From assembly GCA_031180725.1 (NCBI GenBank), contig JAPSLO010000012.1, forward strand, positions 62,001-126,000: a DNA stretch of 64,000 nucleotides. The letters run 5' to 3'. Shown piece by piece: positions 52,126 to 61,362 of this stretch (position 1 is the first letter of the stretch; each line of letters starts with the position of its first letter). A model generated the notes under the pieces. That model searched no databases, had not been told where the DNA came from, and saw nothing but the letters and a program-made list of their open reading frames with translations. This stretch comes from Roseomonas sp. Lineage in GTDB: Bacteria > Pseudomonadota > Alphaproteobacteria > Acetobacterales > Acetobacteraceae. The translations under genes and the position numbers were made by a program.

Positions 52126-53797
52126 GTTCCTCGGGGGTCGCAGCGATGCGCCTTTCGCGCAGCCAGGCGGAAAGGCGCGGATCGGCACTGAGCACGCAGA
52201 GTGGGATCGCCAGCACCATCCCCGCGGTGAAGGGTAGCGCGATCAGCAGGGCGAGCCAGGACACCGCCGCGAAGCTGGCGGTCAGCACCAAACCGATGAG
52301 CATGTGCGGCCAGAGCAGCCGCGCGGCATCCGCCCAGGCGATGCCACGCTCCGCGCGGTTCTGCGGCGCCCAGCCGGTGCGATGGCCAAAGGGCAGGCGG
52401 GCCAGGAAGATCGCCTTGTTCAGCGTGGAGACTGGCTCGAAGAGCTGCGCGAAGATCAGCTCCGCCACGGCGCCCTTGGTGAAGGCCCAGCGCCCTCCGT
52501 AGCGCGCGGCGACCCGCCCCTGGATCAGCGCCTGCGCATAGCCGGTGAGCTTCGGCGAGAAGTAGCAGAGCCAATATGCGAAGACCGCTACGCCCACCAG
52601 TCCCGCCGGCGCCCCGCCGCCGGCCAGGGCATTGCCCGCTGCCAGCAGCAGGATCGCAGCATAGGCCGGCGCGCCGAGGAACAGGAGAATGGCCTGCAGC
52701 AATTGCAGCCGGCCCATCGCGGTGAGGTTCGGCAGGCGCAGCAGCCGCCCGTACTGCATGTTGCCCGCGCCCCAGCGTTCGTCGCGGCGCAGGAAGTCCG
52801 GCATGGCCGGCGGATTGGCTTCCAGGCTGCCACTTTCTTCCGGCAGGCAGCGCACGCGCCAGCCCGCGGCCTGCAGGCGCACGCTCTCCACCATGTCGTG
52901 GCTGAGGATGCGGCTGCCATCGGGGAGCGCCTCCAGCCGCGCATGGCGCCGGAAGGGCTCGCAACGCACGATCGCGTTGTGGCCCCAGTAGGGGCCGGCA
53001 TCGAGCTGCCACCAGGCCTGGCCGGTGGCCCAGCTCCGCATCCCGGCGCGCATGCCGAACTGGAACAGCCGCGGGAAAGCGGCGGTCGCGGGTCGGCCGA
53101 CGATGAGCTGCTGCACGATCGCCAGATCCGGCGCCGCTTCCATGATGGCGACCAGCCGCAGCACGGCCTGCGGTGACATCACGCTGTCCGCGTCCAGCGT
53201 GATGAAGAACTCCGCCTGGCCGGCATGGTGGTCCAGAAAGTCCATGATGTTGCCGGCCTTGAAGCCGGTGTTCCCGGCGCGACGGCGGTAGTGCAGGCGG
53301 GGTCGGCCGGCTGCGAAGGCGGCCACGGCGCGCGCTTCCTCGGCCGCCATCGCCGGATCCTGGGTGTCGGAGAGCAGCCACAGCACGAAGCGGTCGCCGA
53401 CGCCGGCCGCCTCCAGCCCGTCCAGCAGGCGCCCGAGCGGCGGCAGCACCGAGCCCATCTCCTCGTTGCGGATGCAGACTGCCAGCGCGGTCAGGGCCCG
53501 CGGCCTGCCCGGCCGGGTCCAGCGTGAGGCGGGCAGCACCGCGGCAGGCGGATCGGGGCAGGCCAGCAGGAGGGCCAGCCCGATGCAGGAATTCGCCATG
53601 GAGAGCGCCGCCCAGGGCGTGGCAAGCAAGAGGGCCAGCAGGATCTGCGCTTCCGGGAGGTTCACCCCGCCAGGCGCCAGGGTGCGCCAGGCCAGGCCGA
53701 GTAGCGCCAGGCCCAGGGCCGAGACCAGCAGCCCGAATAGCAGGCGCCGGAGGAAGGGGAACTCGCGGTTCACCGCACTTATATGGCGCAGGAACAT
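52106..53797 (-). CDS. OpgH/MdoH-like beta-glucosyltransferase
   Basis: A 563-residue inner-membrane GT2 enzyme. Two N-terminal TM helices precede the GT2 domain (ALTALAVCIRNEEMGSVLPPL), with motifs GFKAGNIMDF, TLDADSVMSPQAV, the HDMVES catalytic region and the RRDERWGAGN (Q/RxxRW-like) motif. At least four C-terminal TM helices follow (LLLAAGNALAGGGAPAGLVGVAVFAYWLCYF and others). It is shorter than E. coli OpgH (847 aa), lacking its long N-terminus. OpgH makes the glucan backbone of osmoregulated periplasmic glucans, but the usual partner opgG is not in the window. Start ATG 53797; ends inside the 3' end of the YjbH-like gene. Confidence 0.88.
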   Translation of the reverse strand: MFLRHISAVNREFPFLRRLLFGLLVSALGLALLGLAWRTLAPGGVNLPEAQILLALLLATPWAALSMANSCIGLALLLACPDPPAAVLPASRWTRPGRPRALTALAVCIRNEEMGSVLPPLGRLLDGLEAAGVGDRFVLWLLSDTQDPAMAAEEARAVAAFAAGRPRLHYRRRAGNTGFKAGNIMDFLDHHAGQAEFFITLDADSVMSPQAVLRLVAIMEAAPDLAIVQQLIVGRPATAAFPRLFQFGMRAGMRSWATGQAWWQLDAGPYWGHNAIVRCEPFRRHARLEALPDGSRILSHDMVESVRLQAAGWRVRCLPEESGSLEANPPAMPDFLRRDERWGAGNMQYGRLLRLPNLTAMGRLQLLQAILLFLGAPAYAAILLLAAGNALAGGGAPAGLVGVAVFAYWLCYFSPKLTGYAQALIQGRVAARYGGRWAFTKGAVAELIFAQLFEPVSTLNKAIFLARLPFGHRTGWAPQNRAERGIAWADAARLLWPHMLIGLVLTASFAAVSWLALLIALPFTAGMVLAIPLCVLSADPRLSAWLRERRIAATPEELSGEIL

Positions 53798-53834
53798 GGC
53801 GCCGCTGCGGCGCGCCTCCGTGCACCAGTGCCCA

Positions 53835-54701
53835 TCAGACCCCTTCCTCGCACCGGAAACCGCTGCCCCAGCGCTTCACCCGGCCGACCGAGGGCGAGGG
53901 GAAATGCGCGAAGCAGCACAGCGCGCCGGTGTCGCAGGCGTCCTCCAGGAAGGCGCGGCGCGTGGCCACTGCGCGTGCGGGGTCGTGGTCGAGGCGCATC
54001 TGGATGCCTGGGTAGCGAAGCTGCAGTGGCGAATGGATCAGGTCGCCGGTGATCACCGCCTGCTGCCCGCCACCCCTGGCCTGGACGGCAAAATGGTCGA
54101 TCGTGTGCCCGGGTGTAGGCAGCAGCCGCACATGGTTGTCCAGCACATGGTCGCTGGTCACCATCTGGGCGCGGTTCGCCGCGACCACCGGCAGCACGCT
54201 GTCGGCTATCCAGGGGATCGGCTGTTCCGCATGGCGGGCTTCCCAGAAGGCCAGTTCCTTGCCGGAGAAGAGGTAGCGCGCGCGCGGGAAGGTGGGCACC
54301 CAGCGCCCATCCTCCAGCCGCGTGTTCCAGCCGACATGGTCGATGTGCAGATGGGTGCAGAGGACATAGTCGATGTCCTCCACCCGCAGCCCCGCCGCGG
54401 CCAGCGAAGTCATCCAGTTCCTGTCCGTCTTGCGGTGCCATTGCGGGTGGCTTGGCCGGTCCTTGTCATTGCCCAGGCAGGTGTCCACCAGGATGGTGTG
54501 ATGCGGTGTGCGGATCACATAGGACTGCATGCAGAGCACGATGCGGTCCTGGTCATCCAGCGCGCGCGGATGCAGCCAGGACCGGCTCTCCGCCAGCAAC
54601 TCCGGCGTCAGGTTGGGGAAGAAGTCCAGGGCGTGGCGGTTGCCTTCCTCGGATTCCACAATCCGGTGGATCGTCAGGTCGCCCAGCGTGAAGCGATCCA
54701 T
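53835..54701 (-). CDS. MBL-fold metallo-hydrolase
   Basis: A 288-residue metallo-beta-lactamase fold protein with the metal motif THLHIDHVGWNTRL (HxHxDH), another His in GHTIDHFAVQ, the Asp in TGDLIHS, and a final His in CFAHFPSPS. It resembles quorum-quenching lactonases (AhlD/AttM-like) and glyoxalase II relatives, but the substrate is unknown. The N-terminus MDRFTLGDLTIHRIVESEEG is cytosolic. It lies 37 bases upstream of opgH on the same strand and may share its transcript. Confidence 0.9.
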   Translation of the reverse strand: MDRFTLGDLTIHRIVESEEGNRHALDFFPNLTPELLAESRSWLHPRALDDQDRIVLCMQSYVIRTPHHTILVDTCLGNDKDRPSHPQWHRKTDRNWMTSLAAAGLRVEDIDYVLCTHLHIDHVGWNTRLEDGRWVPTFPRARYLFSGKELAFWEARHAEQPIPWIADSVLPVVAANRAQMVTSDHVLDNHVRLLPTPGHTIDHFAVQARGGGQQAVITGDLIHSPLQLRYPGIQMRLDHDPARAVATRRAFLEDACDTGALCCFAHFPSPSVGRVKRWGSGFRCEEGV

Positions 54702-54793
54702 CCCGTCGTCCCCTTCCCGATGCCCGCGCGGGATGGCGGGCTTACCGCCATCCTAGGGCAGGGGGTGAAGCGCGGAGAAGCGCGCCCGCGGTA

Positions 54794-55594
54794 TCAGGGC
54801 GAGAGCGGCACGCCGGCCAGCGCCAGGACATAGGCCGCCAGGCTGAGCGCCGTCCATCCGGCCGCGCCGAGCCAGACCATCCCCGCCCCGGCGCCAAGCA
54901 GAGCCAGGGCCGGAAGCGCCTGCATCGCATGGATGCCGAGGAAATGCGCCACCCGCAGATCGCCGCCATCGCGGGACCAGAAGAAGGGCGCGAGGTTGCC
55001 GGCATCACCCGGCGGGCCACCGATCCGCGGCGTGTCGAGGCCCGAGATCGTCGCGCCCGTCAGCCCGCCGAGCACTCCGCCCAGCACCAGTCCGAGGCCC
55101 ACAGCCAGACGCCAGGGGCGCGGCTGGCCAGCATCGCCGTGCCGCAGCACCAGCAGGCCGAGGAGGGCCGCCATCGCGACCAGGATCATCGCCCCCAGCC
55201 CCATGAGCAGATACATGGCATGGCCGAGCGGATCCTCGGCGAAGTGGCTGCGCAGGCCGAGCGCAGCGCGGAAAGTGATCCAGACCTGCTCGTAGATGGC
55301 CGCGCCCATTGTGGCCCACAGCACCAGGCGCGCGGCGCGCCCCTGCCGTGCCTCGGGCGTCAGCACGCCCCATGCCCAGGCGAGCGTCCAGAACCAGGCT
55401 ACGAAAGATGCGGCAAACTTCGCCGGCTTCACCCAGACCGACACGCCGTTGAGGCTGCGCGTGTCGAAAGCCATTGCCGTGAGACAGAGCAGCAGGACGG
55501 CCAATGCCACCCAGCCGGCGCGCGCGAGCAGCGGCTGGCGGCGATCGAGTTCGGTGAACAGCGATGGCGTGGCATGCAGGACAAGTGCGTTCAT
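54794..55594 (-). CDS. Seven-TM membrane protein of unknown function paired with ABA4-like protein
   Basis: A 266-residue protein with seven hydrophobic segments. Conserved-looking elements are LNGVSVWVKPAKFAASFVAWFWTLAW near TM2, and two His in VAHFLGIHAMQALPALALL near TM6, which could ligate a cofactor. I recognise no named family with certainty. The start is ATG 55594, with GAAGGAGA as ribosome-binding site; it overlaps the end of the ABA4-like gene by four bases. The pair is divergent from the TetR gene. Confidence 0.7.
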   Translation of the reverse strand: MNALVLHATPSLFTELDRRQPLLARAGWVALAVLLLCLTAMAFDTRSLNGVSVWVKPAKFAASFVAWFWTLAWAWGVLTPEARQGRAARLVLWATMGAAIYEQVWITFRAALGLRSHFAEDPLGHAMYLLMGLGAMILVAMAALLGLLVLRHGDAGQPRPWRLAVGLGLVLGGVLGGLTGATISGLDTPRIGGPPGDAGNLAPFFWSRDGGDLRVAHFLGIHAMQALPALALLGAGAGMVWLGAAGWTALSLAAYVLALAGVPLSP

Positions 55595-56016
55595 GCCCGT
55601 GTCTCCTTCACGAGGGCGGTGCGCAGACCGAGGAAGAGAAGCAGGCCCACCGGTCCGACCAGGAAGGTCGGCGGCAGGCAGAGACGCAGCAGCCAGGGAT
55701 TCATCCCTTCGGCCGCGGCACGGCGGCACATCCAGGCGCCGAGGAAGAGGTCGAAGGCGAGGTAGTGCACCCAGCCGGCGAGCAGCAGGCCGTCACGGCC
55801 GAACAGCGCCCGGACACCCGCAAGAGAGGAGAAGCCGCCTTCTGCGCCCGGCGCGTGGAGGGCGAACAGCACGGCATAGAGCGCCGAGAGCAGGGCCGGG
55901 ATGGCGAGGCCGGCCAGGTGCCAGGTGACCGGTCGCGATCGTGGCGCGACCAGCAGCGCGAGCCAGCCGGCAATGGCCAGCATGTTCGCGGCGGAGAAGA
56001 GGCCCTCGGGTGGCAT
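55591..56016 (-). CDS. ABA4-like family membrane protein (DUF4281)
   Basis: A 141-residue membrane protein with four TM segments and the family motif AGWVHYLAFDLFLGAW, followed by PPTFLVGPVGLLLFL. ABA4 in plants is needed for neoxanthin synthesis; bacterial members are of unknown function, possibly acting on carotenoids or lipids. It is first in the leftward pair and lies 93 bases from the divergent TetR gene, with a palindromic operator between. Confidence 0.88.
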   Translation of the reverse strand: MPPEGLFSAANMLAIAGWLALLVAPRSRPVTWHLAGLAIPALLSALYAVLFALHAPGAEGGFSSLAGVRALFGRDGLLLAGWVHYLAFDLFLGAWMCRRAAAEGMNPWLLRLCLPPTFLVGPVGLLLFLGLRTALVKETRA

Positions 56017-56034
56017 GGGGCGGTCACCTCGCTA

Positions 56035-56084
56035 AACTTTCCAATGGTCAGTTTATGGGATGCGGATCTGACCATTGTCAAGTT
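56035..56084. promoter_or_regulatory. TetR operator: two inverted arms
   Basis: Arm AACTTTCCAATGGTCAG (56035-56051) and arm CTGACCATTGTCAAGTT (56068-56084) are inverted copies at 15 of 17 positions, spaced by 16 bases (33 bases centre to centre, about three turns). The right arm itself contains the palindrome TGAC-CATT-GTCA, a typical TetR-box form. It lies between the TetR gene and the divergent ABA4-like gene, so the regulator probably controls both itself and the membrane pair. Confidence 0.8.
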
Positions 56085-56109
56085 TGGGCTTCGCCGGCAG
56101 AATCGTGAC

Positions 56110-56745
56110 ATGGCTGTGATCCCGAAGGCGAAAGGGCGCCACCATCACGGTGCGCTACGCCGTGCGCTGCTGGATGCCGTAGGCGAGATCGTGCTGGAGA
56201 AGGGGCCGGAGGCCGTGACCCTGCGCGAATGCGCGCGCCGTGCCGGCGTCTCCCATTCTGCCGCCGCGCCGCATTTTGGTGATAAGCGCGGCCTGCTGAC
56301 CGCCTTCGCGGCGGAGGGCGGAGAACGCCTGACGCAGGCGATGCTGGATGCGCTGGCGGCACTGCCGCCGGGCGTCGAGGCGGCTGCCAGGCTCGCCGCG
56401 ACCGGGCGCGGCTACATCGCTTTCGCCCGTGCCAACCCCGCGCATTTCCGCCTGATGTTCCGCACCGAGTTGATCGACCGCACGGATCCGGCCTGGCGAA
56501 CGGCCGCCGGCCGGTCCTTCGATGTGCTGGCGGAGGCCATGACCGCCCTCGCCCCCGGTCTGGATGAGCGGGCGCTCCGCGCGCGGCTCACTCTGGCCTG
56601 GGCCGGCGTGCATGGCTTCTGCGCGCTGCGCGCGGAAGGCGCTGGCGTCCAGCTCTGGTCGCCGGAGGCACGTGCCGCGGAGGCGGCGGAGGATCTTCTC
56701 GAGTTGATCGTCGCGGCCTGCGCCGCGCCTGTCAGGACCCGATAG
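56110..56745 (+). CDS. TetR/AcrR family transcriptional regulator
   Basis: A 211-residue regulator with an N-terminal TetR helix-turn-helix (residues about 15-62: [56 protein letters not shown]) and a helical TetR_C_33-like ligand domain ([22 protein letters not shown]). The start is ATG 56110. It is divergent from the ABA4-like/7-TM pair and sits downstream of the operator described above. The 3' end overlaps the convergent tctA gene by 14 bases. Confidence 0.93.
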   Translation: MAVIPKAKGRHHHGALRRALLDAVGEIVLEKGPEAVTLRECARRAGVSHSAAAPHFGDKRGLLTAFAAEGGERLTQAMLDALAALPPGVEAAARLAATGRGYIAFARANPAHFRLMFRTELIDRTDPAWRTAAGRSFDVLAEAMTALAPGLDERALRARLTLAWAGVHGFCALRAEGAGVQLWSPEARAAEAAEDLLELIVAACAAPVRTR

Positions 56746-58249
56746 GTCGCGACGCCGCTACCCGCCGCAGCCAGGCAGCGTAAAGGCGCGGACCGGCCAG
56801 CGCCGCCAGCGCGACCAGCAGGATGCAGAGCGAGACGGGACGCGTGACGAAAGTGGCCCAGTCGCCCTGGCTGATGGTCAGCGCCTGGCGCATCGCCTGT
56901 TCGGCCATCGGACCCAGGATCATGCCGATCACCACCGGCGCCACCGGGAAGTCGAAGCGGCGCATGAACATGGCGATAATGCCGATGCCGTACAGCAGGA
57001 ACAGGTCCACCACGGAATTGCTGATGCCGTAGGTGCCGATGGTCGCGAAGACCAGGATCCCGGCATAGAGCTGCGGCTGCGGGATCTTCAGGATGCGCGC
57101 CCAGAGCCCGACGAGCGGCAGGTTCAGCACCACCAGCATGACATTGGCCAGGAACAGGCTGGCAATTAGCGTCCAGACCAGCTCCGCCTGGCTGGTGAAC
57201 AGCAGCGGCCCGGGCTGGATGCCGTAGCTCTGGAAGGCGCTCAGCATGATCGCCGCCGTCGCGCTGGTGGGCAGGCCGAGGGTGAGCATCGGCACCAGGA
57301 TGCCGGCGGCGGCAGCGTTGTTGGCGGCCTCCGGCCCGGCGACGCCTTCGATGGCGCCGGTGGTGCCGAACTCCTTCTGCGCCTCGGGCCGTGCCAGCTT
57401 CCGCTCGACGTAATAGCTCAGCATGGTCGGCATCTCGGTGCCGCCGGCCGGCATGACGCCGAAGGGGAAACCCAGCCCCGCACCGCGGATCCAGGGCCAA
57501 AAGCTGCGCTTCAGGTCGGATTTCGACATCATGATGGAGCCGACGGGCAGTACCTCCGCCTTACCCTCCACATGCCGCCAGGCGAGGTAAAGCGTCTCCC
57601 CCACCGCGAAGAGCGCGACGGCCACCAGCACCACGTTGACGCCATCCAGCAGTTCCGGGATGCCGAAGGTCAGGCGCGGCTGGCCGGTTTGCAGGTCGAT
57701 CCCGACCAGCCCCAGTAGCAGGCCGAAGAACAGGCTGGTCAGCCCGCGCAGCGCGCTGCCGCCCAGTACCGCGGAAACGGTGACGAAGCACAGCACCATC
57801 AGGGAGAAGTATTCCGCCGGCCCCAGTTGCAGCGCCAAATCCACCACCACCGGCCCCAGGAAGGCAATGCCCAGCGTGCCCACCGTGCCTGCCACGAAGC
57901 TGCCGATCGCCGAAGTCGCCAGCGCCGGCCCCGCGCGCCCGTGCCGCGCCATCTTCGCCCCTTCGAGGGAGGTGATGATGGACCCGCTTTCGCCCGGCGT
58001 ATTGAGCAGGATGGACGTGGTGGAGCCGCCATACATCGCGCCGTAGAAGACGCCGCAGAACAGGATGAAGGCGCCGGTCGCGTTGACGCTGAATGTGATG
58101 GGTAGCAGCAGCGCGATGGTCAACGCCGGCCCGATGCCGGGTAGCACGCCAATGGCCGTGCCCAGGAAACAGCCGAGCAGCGCCCAGCCCAGATTGGCCA
58201 GGCTGAGGGCATGGCCGAACCCCATCGCCAGGCCGGAAAGAGCGTCCAT
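56732..58249 (-). CDS. Tripartite tricarboxylate transporter, large permease TctA
   Basis: A 505-residue TctA-type permease with about 12 TM segments and family motifs [59 protein letters not shown], and [26 protein letters not shown] (here [11 protein letters not shown]). Together with TctB and the periplasmic TctC it imports dicarboxylates or tricarboxylates such as citrate or aromatic acids. It is 172 bases from the TctB gene, an unusual gap filled by hairpins. Ends inside the TetR gene. Confidence 0.95.
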   Translation of the reverse strand: MDALSGLAMGFGHALSLANLGWALLGCFLGTAIGVLPGIGPALTIALLLPITFSVNATGAFILFCGVFYGAMYGGSTTSILLNTPGESGSIITSLEGAKMARHGRAGPALATSAIGSFVAGTVGTLGIAFLGPVVVDLALQLGPAEYFSLMVLCFVTVSAVLGGSALRGLTSLFFGLLLGLVGIDLQTGQPRLTFGIPELLDGVNVVLVAVALFAVGETLYLAWRHVEGKAEVLPVGSIMMSKSDLKRSFWPWIRGAGLGFPFGVMPAGGTEMPTMLSYYVERKLARPEAQKEFGTTGAIEGVAGPEAANNAAAAGILVPMLTLGLPTSATAAIMLSAFQSYGIQPGPLLFTSQAELVWTLIASLFLANVMLVVLNLPLVGLWARILKIPQPQLYAGILVFATIGTYGISNSVVDLFLLYGIGIIAMFMRRFDFPVAPVVIGMILGPMAEQAMRQALTISQGDWATFVTRPVSLCILLVALAALAGPRLYAAWLRRVAASRPIGS

Positions 58250-58275
58250 GATTATTGTGCCCTCAAACGGCGGGC

Positions 58276-58345
58276 GCCGCCTCCGGCGGCTTGCCTTGCG
58301 TGCCTACGCGCTGTCGCGCGGGGCCGCGCGGCTGTCCTGCACGCG
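58276..58345. repeat. Hairpin-rich spacer in the tct operon
   Basis: Three perfect small hairpins within 172 bases between the tctB stop and the tctA start: GCCGCC/GGCGGC (58276-58281/58285-58290), CGCGCGG/CCGCGCG (58315-58321/58324-58330), and a longer GGGCC/GGCCC loop (about 58347-58370). Rather than a terminator for a single gene they look like a REP-like repeat insertion; they may still affect tctA transcript level. Confidence 0.55.
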
Positions 58346-58421
58346 GGGCCACATGCGCGGCCCAAAGCGGGATGCGTGGGTTGGCCTTTGCGGCAGGGAC
58401 AGCGTGGGGACGGGCTCTTGG

Positions 58422-58916
58422 TCAATCGGGGCTCCCGAAGACCAGCCCTTCCACCAGGCCGGCGCCGATATTCACCCCCAGCAGCTTCACAAACAGCGTA
58501 TAGGCGGCCAGCGCGACGACGAAGGCGAGCAGCAGGTTGCGCAGATGCGCGCGGCTGCCGAAGGCCGCAGCAACCAGCGCGAACTGCACCGTGGCAGCCA
58601 CGGTGAAGCCGAACGGCACGATGAGCACGATGTTCGCCAGCAGCCCGGCCAGCAGCAGGCCGAGCGACCTGATGTTCAGCGGTGGGGCCTCGCGCAGTTC
58701 CTCGATGTTCTGCGACCAGCCGCCGCGCACCGCCTGCACCGTCAGCAGCAGACCGAGCACCACCAGGCCTGCTGCCACCAGATAGGGGATCACCTTCGGC
58801 CCGACCTGCGCATAGATGGGGGAGGCCGGGATCACCGCCGCCTGCCAGGTGGCCAGCAACCCCAGCGCCACCACTGCCAGCGCGGCGCAGAGATCGGCGA
58901 CGCGGTGGGCCGGCAC
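58422..58916 (-). CDS. Tripartite tricarboxylate transporter, small permease TctB
   Basis: A 164-residue protein with four TM segments (VADLCAALAVVALGLLATWQAAVIP at the N-terminus). The TctB pattern ASPIYAQVGPKVIPYLVAAGLVVLGLLL and the central GLLLAGLLANIVLIVPFGFTVAATVQFALVAAAFG are present. Start is GTG 58916, two bases after the tctC stop. It stabilises TctA in the transporter. Confidence 0.92.
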   Translation of the reverse strand: MPAHRVADLCAALAVVALGLLATWQAAVIPASPIYAQVGPKVIPYLVAAGLVVLGLLLTVQAVRGGWSQNIEELREAPPLNIRSLGLLLAGLLANIVLIVPFGFTVAATVQFALVAAAFGSRAHLRNLLLAFVVALAAYTLFVKLLGVNIGAGLVEGLVFGSPD

Positions 58917-58918
58917 TG

Positions 58919-59893
58919 TCAGCTCGCCAGGCCGATGTCGCGCAGCACCTGCTCGGTGTCAGCCTGATCCTTGCGCAGGAAATCCTCGAAGGCGGGCCCG
59001 GCCAGGAAGGCGTCGTCCCAACCCTGGCGCTGCAGGATCTCGCGCCACTGGCTGCTGGCATGCAGCGCCGTCATCCAGTCCACCAGCGCCTGGCGCTGGT
59101 TGGCGTTGATGCCGGGCGCACCGAACACGCCACGCCAGTTGCCGATCACGATGTCGATGCCGCTTTCCTTCAGCGTCGGCACGTCATCCAGGCTGCGGCG
59201 GTCACCGGTGGTCGCCAGCGCGCGCATACGGCCCGCCTTGATCTGCTCGGCGAATTCCGAAATGCCGGAGATGCCGGCCCGCACCTGCGAGCCCAGAATC
59301 GCGGCCTGGGCCGGGCCGCCCCCCGCGAAGGCCACATAGCTCGCCTCGCGCGCATTCTTGCCCAGGGATTTCAGCAGCAGGCCGAGCGTGATGTGGTCGA
59401 TGCCGCCCGCGCTGCCGCCGCCCACCGCCACGCCGCCGGGATTGGCCCGCAGCGCATTCAGGAAGTCCTGCAGCGTCCGCAGGTCGGAACTGGCGGGCAC
59501 GACGATCACGCCAGGTTCCGTCGTCATGCGCGCAATCGGCGTGACATCCTTCAGCCCGACCGGGGTGCGGTTGGTGATCAGTGCGCCCACCATCACGGCG
59601 CCCGACACCATGATCGCATCGCCGCGGCCGCGGCGCTGGCTGACGAATCGCGGCAGGCCCACCGCGCCGCCGGCGCCGCCCACATTCTCGAACTGGAAGC
59701 TGCCGACCATTCCCGCGGCGCGCGACGCCTGCTCGATGGCGCGGCCAAGCCCGTCCCAGCCGCCGCCGGGGCCGGCCGGGACGAAGACATACATGCTGTT
59801 GAAGCGCTGCTGCGCCGTGGCTTGGCCCGCGAACATCCCGGCCGCGGGAAGGCCGGCCGCAGCGGCCAGGATCGTGCGACGACGGATGCTCAT
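58919..59893 (-). CDS. Tripartite tricarboxylate transporter substrate-binding protein (TctC/Bug)
   Basis: A 324-residue periplasmic Bug-family receptor. The signal peptide (IRRRTILAAAAGLPAAGMFAGQ) has a twin-arginine-like start, then FVPAGPGGGWDGLGRAIE and FENVGGAGGAVGLPRF, the ligand-binding loops of this family, and GGIDHITLGLL. The ligand is probably an organic acid. The start is ATG 59893 with a GGGGAGGA ribosome-binding site. First of the tctCBA operon. Confidence 0.95.
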   Translation of the reverse strand: MSIRRRTILAAAAGLPAAGMFAGQATAQQRFNSMYVFVPAGPGGGWDGLGRAIEQASRAAGMVGSFQFENVGGAGGAVGLPRFVSQRRGRGDAIMVSGAVMVGALITNRTPVGLKDVTPIARMTTEPGVIVVPASSDLRTLQDFLNALRANPGGVAVGGGSAGGIDHITLGLLLKSLGKNAREASYVAFAGGGPAQAAILGSQVRAGISGISEFAEQIKAGRMRALATTGDRRSLDDVPTLKESGIDIVIGNWRGVFGAPGINANQRQALVDWMTALHASSQWREILQRQGWDDAFLAGPAFEDFLRKDQADTEQVLRDIGLAS

Positions 59894-60024
59894 GATTCCT
59901 CCCCGGGGCATGATGCAAGGGAACTCGTGGGCGCGACCCTAGGGCAGCGCCGTGCGGCGCGCAAACCGGCGCGGGAACGGCGGGTGTGGCAAAAGCGTCA
60001 TGTTTCGTAGGAGGAAGACCGAAG

Positions 60025-61362
60025 ATGGCGGATGCGACGGCACCAGACGCCGGGCAACCCACGCTGCGGCGCAGCCTGGGACCCTTCCAGCTCTTTGCCT
60101 ATACGCTGGGCGGGATGCTGGGTGCCGGCATCTACGGCCTGGTAGGCCAGGCGGCCCGCGAACTGGGCTCTGCGGTCTGGCTTGGCTTCGTCGTCGCCAT
60201 GGTCGCGGCGTTGCTGACCGGCCTGTCCTATGCCTCGCTCGGCAGCCGCTATCCGCGGGCGGGTGGGGCGGCCTATGTCACCGGGCGCGCCTTCCACTGG
60301 CCGCTGCTGACCTGGACGGTGGGGCTGGCCGTCATGGCCTCCGGCCTCACTTCCGTTGCCACCCAGTCCCGTGTGGTGGCGGTCAACTTGGTGCAGCTGA
60401 CCGGGCTGTCTGGCGTGCCGACCCTGGTCTTTGCGCTGGGCTTCCTGCTGCTGGTCGCGGGCATCGTCCTGCGCGGCATCCGCGAGAGCATGTGGATGAA
60501 CATCCTCTGCACCGCCGTGGAAGGCTGTGGCCTGCTGCTTGTCATCGCAGTGGGCTTCCGCTGGTGGGGCAGCCAGCCCCTTCTGGAGACGCCGACAGGG
60601 GAAGGCATCAGCCTGTCCTTCCTGATGACGGGCGCCATTCTGACCTTCTTTGCCTTCATCGGCTTCGAGGACACGTTGAATGTCGCGGAGGAGGCGCATG
60701 AGCCCCGCACCACCCTGCCGATCGGCATCATTGGCGCCATGCTGGCGGCCACGGCGCTCTATATCGCTGTGGCGATCACTGCGGTTTCCGTGCTGCCCTG
60801 GCGCGAGCTGGCGGCCGCGCCAGGCCCGCTGGTGGCGGTGATGGCCGTGGCGGCGCCCTGGTTCCCCGCCTGGGGCTACGCGGCCATCACCCTCTTCGCC
60901 GTCGCGAATACGGCGCTGCTGAACTATGTCACCGCCAGCCGGCTGATGCTGGGCATGGCCCGGCAGGGTCTGCTGCCCAGCGCCTGGGCCGCCGTGCATC
61001 CCGTGCGCCGCACCCCGCATGTCGCCACGCTGGTGTTGCTGCCGGTGCTGGTGGCCCTCATCCTGGCCGGGAACATCAGCCAGCTTGCCTCCGCCACCGT
61101 GCTGCTGCTGCTGGCGGTCTTTACCGTGGTGAATCTGGCACTGCTGGTGCTGCAGCGCCGTCCGGCCGAGAAGCACGGCGGCTTCGAAGTCCCGGCTGTG
61201 GTGCCGGCACTCGGCGCGCTGGTCTGTGGCGCCCTGCTGGTGAACCGGGTGCTGTCCGGTGACTGGCGCGCACCTGCCCTGGCCGGCGTTCTGCTGGCGG
61301 TGATCCTGCTGGCCTTCTTTGTGCTGCGACCCCGGGTCACGGAGGAAGTGTTGGAAGTCTGA
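60025..61362 (+). CDS. APC family amino acid/amine permease
   Basis: A 445-residue permease with 12 TM segments. The family start LGPFQLFAYTLGGMLGAGIYGLVGQAA carries the GxGIYG-type unwound segment in TM1. Other APC motifs are FFAFIGFEDTLNVAEEAHEPRTTLPIGI (TM6 and the GFE region) and AVANTALLNYVTASRLMLGMARQGLLP. The start ATG 60025 has GGAGG ten bases before it. Likely an amino acid:H+ symporter; the substrate is not identifiable. Divergent from tctC. Confidence 0.92.
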   Translation: MADATAPDAGQPTLRRSLGPFQLFAYTLGGMLGAGIYGLVGQAARELGSAVWLGFVVAMVAALLTGLSYASLGSRYPRAGGAAYVTGRAFHWPLLTWTVGLAVMASGLTSVATQSRVVAVNLVQLTGLSGVPTLVFALGFLLLVAGIVLRGIRESMWMNILCTAVEGCGLLLVIAVGFRWWGSQPLLETPTGEGISLSFLMTGAILTFFAFIGFEDTLNVAEEAHEPRTTLPIGIIGAMLAATALYIAVAITAVSVLPWRELAAAPGPLVAVMAVAAPWFPAWGYAAITLFAVANTALLNYVTASRLMLGMARQGLLPSAWAAVHPVRRTPHVATLVLLPVLVALILAGNISQLASATVLLLLAVFTVVNLALLVLQRRPAEKHGGFEVPAVVPALGALVCGALLVNRVLSGDWRAPALAGVLLAVILLAFFVLRPRVTEEVLEV

